5,465 nt of DNA, taken from Spiro-02 sp034114085 (GTDB lineage Bacteria; Spirochaetota; Spirochaetia; Sphaerochaetales; Sphaerochaetaceae). Every line of letters begins with the position of its first letter. The stretch's first letter is position 1. A program made the translations under genes and the position numbers. The notes under the pieces are model-generated. The model had not been told where the DNA came from. It saw only the letters and a program-made list of their open reading frames with translations, and searched no databases. This document shows, in pieces, positions 5,445 to 5,465 of the stretch. Location: contig JAXEWB010000079.1 of the NCBI GenBank assembly GCA_034114085.1, positions 1 to 5,465 of the forward strand. The letters run 5' to 3'.

Positions 5445-5465
5445 GGCCTTCCACGCAGGAGCCGG

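Noticed and set aside
5212..5454. Frames on both strands over the right end
   Set aside because: They lie over the 5S rRNA gene and its terminator and encode only low-complexity Arg/Lys/Pro-rich strings.

Overview
This window looks like an ordinary bacterial chromosome segment of roughly 50% G+C. It holds five protein genes, the 3' end of an rRNA operon (5S rRNA) and well-formed promoters and terminators. The organism is probably a spirochaete of the Sphaerochaeta/Treponema kind. This is inference, based on the exported nucleotidase whose signal peptide ends in a short Gly/Thr/Gln stretch (FGTGQ) resembling spirochaetal exported proteins, and on the general look of the 5S rRNA. No sequence search was possible.

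Layout, left to right. (1) 1-149: no convincing gene. (2) 150-976, minus strand: a two-gene unit. A vsr gene (T:G mismatch endonuclease) has its own extended -10 promoter and overlaps by 13 bases a small Nudix hydrolase of the MutT/NudG type. (3) 1263-3068, minus strand: an exported metallophosphoesterase/nucleotidase of the CpdB-YfkN type. It has a near-consensus promoter, an untranslated leader of about 210 bases rich in small inverted repeats, a perfect Shine-Dalgarno sequence and a strong terminator. (4) 3480-4316, plus strand: a cytoplasmic protein made of 42-residue tetratricopeptide repeats, divergent from the nucleotidase. It ends at a hairpin that serves both strands. (5) 4396-5142, minus strand: a TauE/SafE-family membrane transporter. 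(6) 5253-5444, minus strand: 5S rRNA and the terminator of the rRNA operon, whose earlier genes lie beyond the right edge.

The genes form separate transcription units and do not obviously share one pathway. The only tight functional pairing is vsr plus Nudix: one enzyme starts repair of T:G mismatches left by deaminated 5-methylcytosine, and the other probably cleanses the nucleotide pool. The cytosine methyltransferase that normally accompanies vsr is not in the window. I found no CRISPR array, insertion sequence, tRNA or clear novel system. The best candidates for follow-up are the vsr-Nudix pair with its altered Nudix box, and the long structured leader of the nucleotidase gene.
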